From positions 1-64,000 of the forward strand of contig JAIETR010000005.1 of NCBI GenBank assembly GCA_019745075.1: 64,000 bases of DNA, in the 5' to 3' direction. The notes beneath the pieces were generated by a model that was not told the DNA's origin, did no database searches, and saw only the letters and a list, made by a program, of their open reading frames with translations. Each line of letters opens with the position of its first letter. Position 1 is the first letter of the stretch. The translations under genes were made by a program, and so were the position numbers. Of this stretch, positions 60,973 to 64,000 are shown piece by piece. The stretch is from Qipengyuania sp. Its GTDB lineage: Bacteria; Pseudomonadota; Alphaproteobacteria; Sphingomonadales; Sphingomonadaceae.

Positions 60973-61809
60973 ATGGCGCCGAACAACACGATCACCTTCT
61001 TCGATCTCCAGCACGCCAGCGGCTGCACCACCAGCCCCTTCGTGTGGGCGACGAAATATGCGCTCAAGCACAAGGGCTTCGACCTCGACGTTATCGATGG
61101 CGGCTTCACCGGCATCCCGGAACGCACCGGCGGGCGCAGCGAGCGGCTGCCGGTTATCGTCGACGATGGCGAATGGGTGCTCGATAGCTGGCTGATCGCC
61201 GAATATCTCGACGACAAATATCCCGACCGTCCCACGCTGATCGGCGATCCATCGGTCAAGCCGCTCACCCAGTTCCTCGAAACCTGGCTGTGGCAGACCG
61301 TGGTCGGCCCCTGGGCGCGGGCTTTCGCGGTGCAATACCGCGACCGCTGCAAGCCCGAGGACATCGGTTACATCGTCGAATCGCGCCAGCGGATGTGGGG
61401 CGCGCCGATGGAGGAACTCGTGAAGGGCCGCGAGGAGGTGTTCCCCCAGGTGCTTCCCAGGCTCGACCTGCTGCGCAACATCATGAAGGACAGGAAGTGG
61501 CTCGGCGGCGACACGCCGAGCTACGCCGATTACCGGGCGCTGTGCGTGTTCCTGTGGGCGGCCAGCGTCGCGGACACGCCGCCGCTGACCGAGGACGAGC
61601 CACTGCGCGACTGGATCGAGCGGGGTTTCGATCTTTACGGCGGGCTGGGACGCACCCCCGGTATGAGCCCGCTGTTCGGCCTCGAGCTGAGAGAGGGCGA
61701 TCCCGAGCCCTTCGCCAAGGGCCCCACGCTGGTCAGCGGCCTGGTCAGCCGCAACACCGGCCCGCAGTCGACTGCCGCCGAAACGGCGAAGATCGCGGGC
61801 AAGGCATGA
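60973..61809 (+). CDS. ligE: Glutathione-dependent beta-etherase, LigE/LigP type
   Basis: A 278-residue fungal-type GST fold: MAPNNTITFFDLQHASGCTTSPFVWATKYALKHKGFDLDVIDGGFTGIPERTGGRSERLPVIVDDGEWVLDSWLIAEYLDDKYPDRP, then WLWQTVVGPW and RNTGPQSTAAETAKIAGKA at the end. These agree with LigE/LigP, which cleave the beta-aryl ether bond of lignin dimers with stereospecific glutathione attack. The ATG at 60973 is chosen over 60964 because GGAGG is 9 nt upstream and the family begins MAxNNTIT. Confidence 0.94.
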   Translation: MAPNNTITFFDLQHASGCTTSPFVWATKYALKHKGFDLDVIDGGFTGIPERTGGRSERLPVIVDDGEWVLDSWLIAEYLDDKYPDRPTLIGDPSVKPLTQFLETWLWQTVVGPWARAFAVQYRDRCKPEDIGYIVESRQRMWGAPMEELVKGREEVFPQVLPRLDLLRNIMKDRKWLGGDTPSYADYRALCVFLWAASVADTPPLTEDEPLRDWIERGFDLYGGLGRTPGMSPLFGLELREGDPEPFAKGPTLVSGLVSRNTGPQSTAAETAKIAGKA

Positions 61810-62798
61810 CGGACAAGCGGATGCTGGCCGGGCGGAAGGTCGATTCGATCGGCCTGGGCTGCATGAACCTGTCGTGGGCCTATGGCGAGCCGCCCGCGCG
61901 CGAAGACGGCATTCGTCTGCTCAATGAGGCGCTCGACCTCGGCTACGACCATCTCGACACCGCCAACATCTATGGCTTCGGGAGCAACGAGGAGCTGCTG
62001 CGCGAGGCGGTGATGCGCCGCCGGAGCGAGTTTCTGCTCGCCAGCAAGACCGGAATCATCGTCGACGGGCCCCGCCGCGGGATCGACTGCTCGCCCGCCG
62101 CGATCGCGCGTTCGCTCGAGGAGAGCCTGGCGCGTCTCGGCGCCGACCATATCGACCTGTTCTACCTGCACCGCTTCGATCCCAACGTGCCGATCGCCGA
62201 CAGCGTGGGGGCGATGGCGCGGTCGATCGAGGCGGGGAAGATCGGCGCATATGGTGTTTCCGAATGGTCCTCCGCGCATATCCGCGAGGCGCATGCGGTG
62301 CATCCGATGGCGGCCGTGCAGACCGAGTTCTCGCTATGGACCCGCAATGTCGAGCTCGGCGTGCTCGACACCACGCGCGAGCTGGGCATCGCGCTGGTCG
62401 CCTTCTCGCCGCTGGCGCGCGGGGCATTGGGCGGCGAACTCAAGGATCCGAAGGCGCTCGGCGAAAAAGACCTGCGCTGCTCCATGCCGCGCTTCTCTCC
62501 CGAGCACTGGCCCCGCAACCGCGCGCTGATCGACCGCTTCGACGCGCTGGCCGCCGGCGCCGGGCTTGCTCCGGCGCAGCTCGCGCTCGCCTGGCTGCTG
62601 GCGCGGGGCGAGCATGTCCACGCCATCCCCGGCACCACCAAACGGTCGCATCTGAGCGAAAACTTCGCCGCCCGCGCGCTGACCGTCGCGCCCGCCGTCC
62701 TCGCCGAGGCCGGGACGATCCTCTCCCAGGACACGGTCTCGGGCCATCGCTATGCCGAAGCGATGCGCGCCACGATCGATACCGAGGACTATTCCTAG
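61806..62798 (+). CDS. Aldo/keto reductase
   Basis: A 330-residue (beta/alpha)8 NADPH reductase. The catalytic tetrad is visible: Asp and Tyr in HLDTANIYGFGSNEELL, Lys in LLASKTG, His in DLFYLHRFDPN. The C-terminal cofactor segment is AIPGTTKRSHLSEN. It overlaps the ligE stop by ATGA, so it is co-translated with the beta-etherase. It may reduce an aldehyde or ketone made in ether breakdown; the substrate is not known. Confidence 0.9.
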   Translation: MTDKRMLAGRKVDSIGLGCMNLSWAYGEPPAREDGIRLLNEALDLGYDHLDTANIYGFGSNEELLREAVMRRRSEFLLASKTGIIVDGPRRGIDCSPAAIARSLEESLARLGADHIDLFYLHRFDPNVPIADSVGAMARSIEAGKIGAYGVSEWSSAHIREAHAVHPMAAVQTEFSLWTRNVELGVLDTTRELGIALVAFSPLARGALGGELKDPKALGEKDLRCSMPRFSPEHWPRNRALIDRFDALAAGAGLAPAQLALAWLLARGEHVHAIPGTTKRSHLSENFAARALTVAPAVLAEAGTILSQDTVSGHRYAEAMRATIDTEDYS

Positions 62799-62827
62799 CG
62801 ATCGCCGGATCGCTTGCGAACATGCTG

Positions 62828-62842
62828 CATAGCAGCATAAGG
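62828..62842. promoter_or_regulatory. Small palindrome before nasT
   Basis: TGCTGC-ATA-GCAGCA lies about 10 nt before the nasT start. It could be an operator or part of the leader. Function unknown. Confidence 0.4.
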
Positions 62843-62850
62843 TCGCACCC

Positions 62851-63432
62851 GTGCGTATTGCGATCATCGACACCAGCAGCTCGCGCGCGGCGATCATCGT
62901 CGATGGTCTGCGCGAAGCCGGGCTGACCGACGTGGTTCCGATCGACCCCGCGTCGGCTCTGCTTGCCCAGCTCGAACGGGCGCACCCGGAAGTGGTCCTG
63001 GTCAATCTCGAAAACCCAGGGCGGGACCTGCTCGAGGACTATTTCGCGATGAGCCGCGCGCTTGCCCGGCCGATCGCGATGTTCGTCGATCAGAGCGACG
63101 AGGCGGCCACGGCGGCCGCGGTCGATGCGGGCGTGTCCGCCTATATCGTCGACGGCCTCACCAAGCAGCGGATCAAACCGGTGATCGACCTGGCGGTGCG
63201 GCGGTTTCAGGCCTTCGCGCGGTTGCAGGAGGAGCTGCGCGAGGCGCGCAGCGCGCTTGCCGACCGAACCGCGGTGGACAAGGCCAAGGCGATCCTGATG
63301 AAGCGCCGCGGGCTCGACGAGCCCGCCGCCTATGCCCTGCTGCGCAGCCACGCGATGAGCAGCAATCGCCGTATCGCCGAAGTGGCCGAGGCGATCGTAA
63401 CCAGCAACGCATTGTTGGGGGACCTTCCTTGA
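62851..63432 (+). CDS. nasT: ANTAR-domain response regulator, NasT-like antiterminator
   Basis: 193 residues. A pseudo-receiver domain (RIAIIDTSSSRAAIIVDGLREAGLTDVVPI) is followed by an ANTAR RNA-binding domain (ADRTAVDKAKAILMKRRGLDEPAAYALLRSHAMSSNRRIAEVAEAIV). NasT proteins prevent termination in the leaders of nitrate/nitrite reductase operons. The start is GTG. The following NasS-like gene, coupled by a TTGA overlap, supports the nitrate role. Confidence 0.88.
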   Translation: MRIAIIDTSSSRAAIIVDGLREAGLTDVVPIDPASALLAQLERAHPEVVLVNLENPGRDLLEDYFAMSRALARPIAMFVDQSDEAATAAAVDAGVSAYIVDGLTKQRIKPVIDLAVRRFQAFARLQEELREARSALADRTAVDKAKAILMKRRGLDEPAAYALLRSHAMSSNRRIAEVAEAIVTSNALLGDLP

Positions 63433-64000
63433 CCCGATTTCGCATCGGCTTCCTTCCGCTCGTCGACGCGGCGCTGCCAATCCTGGCGCATGAGCACGGG
63501 TTCGCGGCCGCCGAAGGTATCGCGATCGAGCCGGTGCGCGACACCACCTGGGCGACGGTGCTCGACCGGCTGCTCTACGGCCACACCGACGCCGCGCACA
63601 TGATCGCCCCGCTGGCCATCGCGACGACGCTCGGCCGCGGCCGTCCCCCGGCGCCACTGTCCGTGCCCTTCGTGCTCGGTCTCAATGGCAATGCGGTGAC
63701 GTTTTCCGCCGCGCTCGCGCGGGCGTGCGGGCTGGGGAACCGACTTGCCGATCCCGCCGAGCTGGGTGCGCGCTTGCGCGAGGTGGCACAGGCGCGCGTC
63801 GCCGCGGGCCGCCGGCTGCGGTTCGGGGTGGTGCATCGATATTCGAGCCACAACTATATGCTGCGCTACTGGCTCGCCGGCGTGGGCATCGGGCCCGACG
63901 CCGATGTCGAGATCGTGGTCACCAGCCCCCCCTTCGCCGCCGACGCGCTGGCGGCGGGCGATGTCGACGCGATTTGCGTGGGTGAGCCGTGGAACAGCAT
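63429..64000 (+). CDS. nasS: NasS-like nitrate sensor (NrtA/CmpA fold), partial
   Basis: 190 residues before the window ends. It begins TTG-TRFRIGFLPLVDAALPILAHEHGFAAAEGI, continuing TTWATVLDRLLYGHTDAAHMIAPLAIATTLG and VVHRYSSHNYMLRYWLAG. This is the nitrate-binding NrtA/CmpA fold, but without a signal peptide, as in cytoplasmic NasS, which holds NasT inactive until nitrate binds. The C-terminus is outside the window. Confidence 0.85.
   Translation, partial: MTRFRIGFLPLVDAALPILAHEHGFAAAEGIAIEPVRDTTWATVLDRLLYGHTDAAHMIAPLAIATTLGRGRPPAPLSVPFVLGLNGNAVTFSAALARACGLGNRLADPAELGARLREVAQARVAAGRRLRFGVVHRYSSHNYMLRYWLAGVGIGPDADVEIVVTSPPFAADALAAGDVDAICVGEPWNS

Overview
The window is GC-rich chromosomal DNA from an alphaproteobacterium, almost certainly a sphingomonad (Sphingomonadales). 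The reasons are the gene content (the lig protocatechuate 4,5-cleavage genes, a LigE-type beta-etherase, LigM-type tetrahydrofolate-dependent O-demethylases, sphingomonad-style TonB receptors) and the short intergenic palindromes. No rRNA, tRNA or CRISPR array was seen.

Region 1 (1-18.6 kb, minus strand) is the str/S10/spc ribosomal supercluster: rpsL-rpsG-fusA, then tuf-rpsJ-rplC-D-W-B-rpsS-rplV-rpsC-rplP-rpmC-rpsQ-rplN-X-E-rpsN-H-rplF-R-rpsE-rpmD. It continues past the left edge. A TonB-dependent receptor and a GNAT acetyltransferase sit between fusA and tuf, each unit with its own hairpin terminator. Candidate promoters are visible upstream of rpsL and of rpsJ.

Region 2 (18.7-29.3 kb) is mixed metabolism: a PAP2 phosphatase, a Rieske oxygenase with an FAD oxidoreductase, an APC amino-acid permease, a methylsuccinyl-CoA-dehydrogenase-like acyl-CoA dehydrogenase, 4-hydroxybenzoate 3-hydroxylase (pobA), and an exported DUF305/LVIVD protein.

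Region 3 (29.3-62.8 kb) is a large catabolic island for lignin-derived aromatics. It holds protocatechuate 4,5-cleavage genes (ligI, ligU, ligJ, ligA, ligB, ligC plus two accessory genes), two LigM-type O-demethylases, metF-like, purU and metE-like C1 genes, feruloyl-CoA synthetase and hydratase-lyase, an aromatic-acid MFS transporter, a MarR regulator, a nu-class GST, ligE with an aldo-keto reductase, and an NAD-dependent Mo-formate dehydrogenase (fdsGBA-D). Six divergent intergenic regions in this island each carry a 17-bp palindrome of the form TGTAwGy-N3-rCwTACA. This suggests one regulon, perhaps controlled by the MarR protein encoded at 45.6 kb. The implied flow is: beta-ethers and ferulate to vanillate or syringate; O-demethylation moves the methyl group to tetrahydrofolate; protocatechuate is ring-cleaved by LigAB; and the methyl carbon is recycled to methionine or oxidised through formate to CO2 plus NADH.

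The island is interrupted at 35.9-45.6 kb by a scrambled segment. Short REP palindromes, mostly in doublets, bracket a REP-associated tyrosine transposase, an orphan phage/GTA terminase pair and several broken genes: TonB receptor, aldehyde dehydrogenase, amidohydrolase/GST chimera, alpha/beta hydrolase, SDR pieces and a carotenoid oxygenase.

Region 4 (62.8-64 kb) starts a nitrate-assimilation regulatory pair, nasT-nasS; nasS is cut by the window edge.
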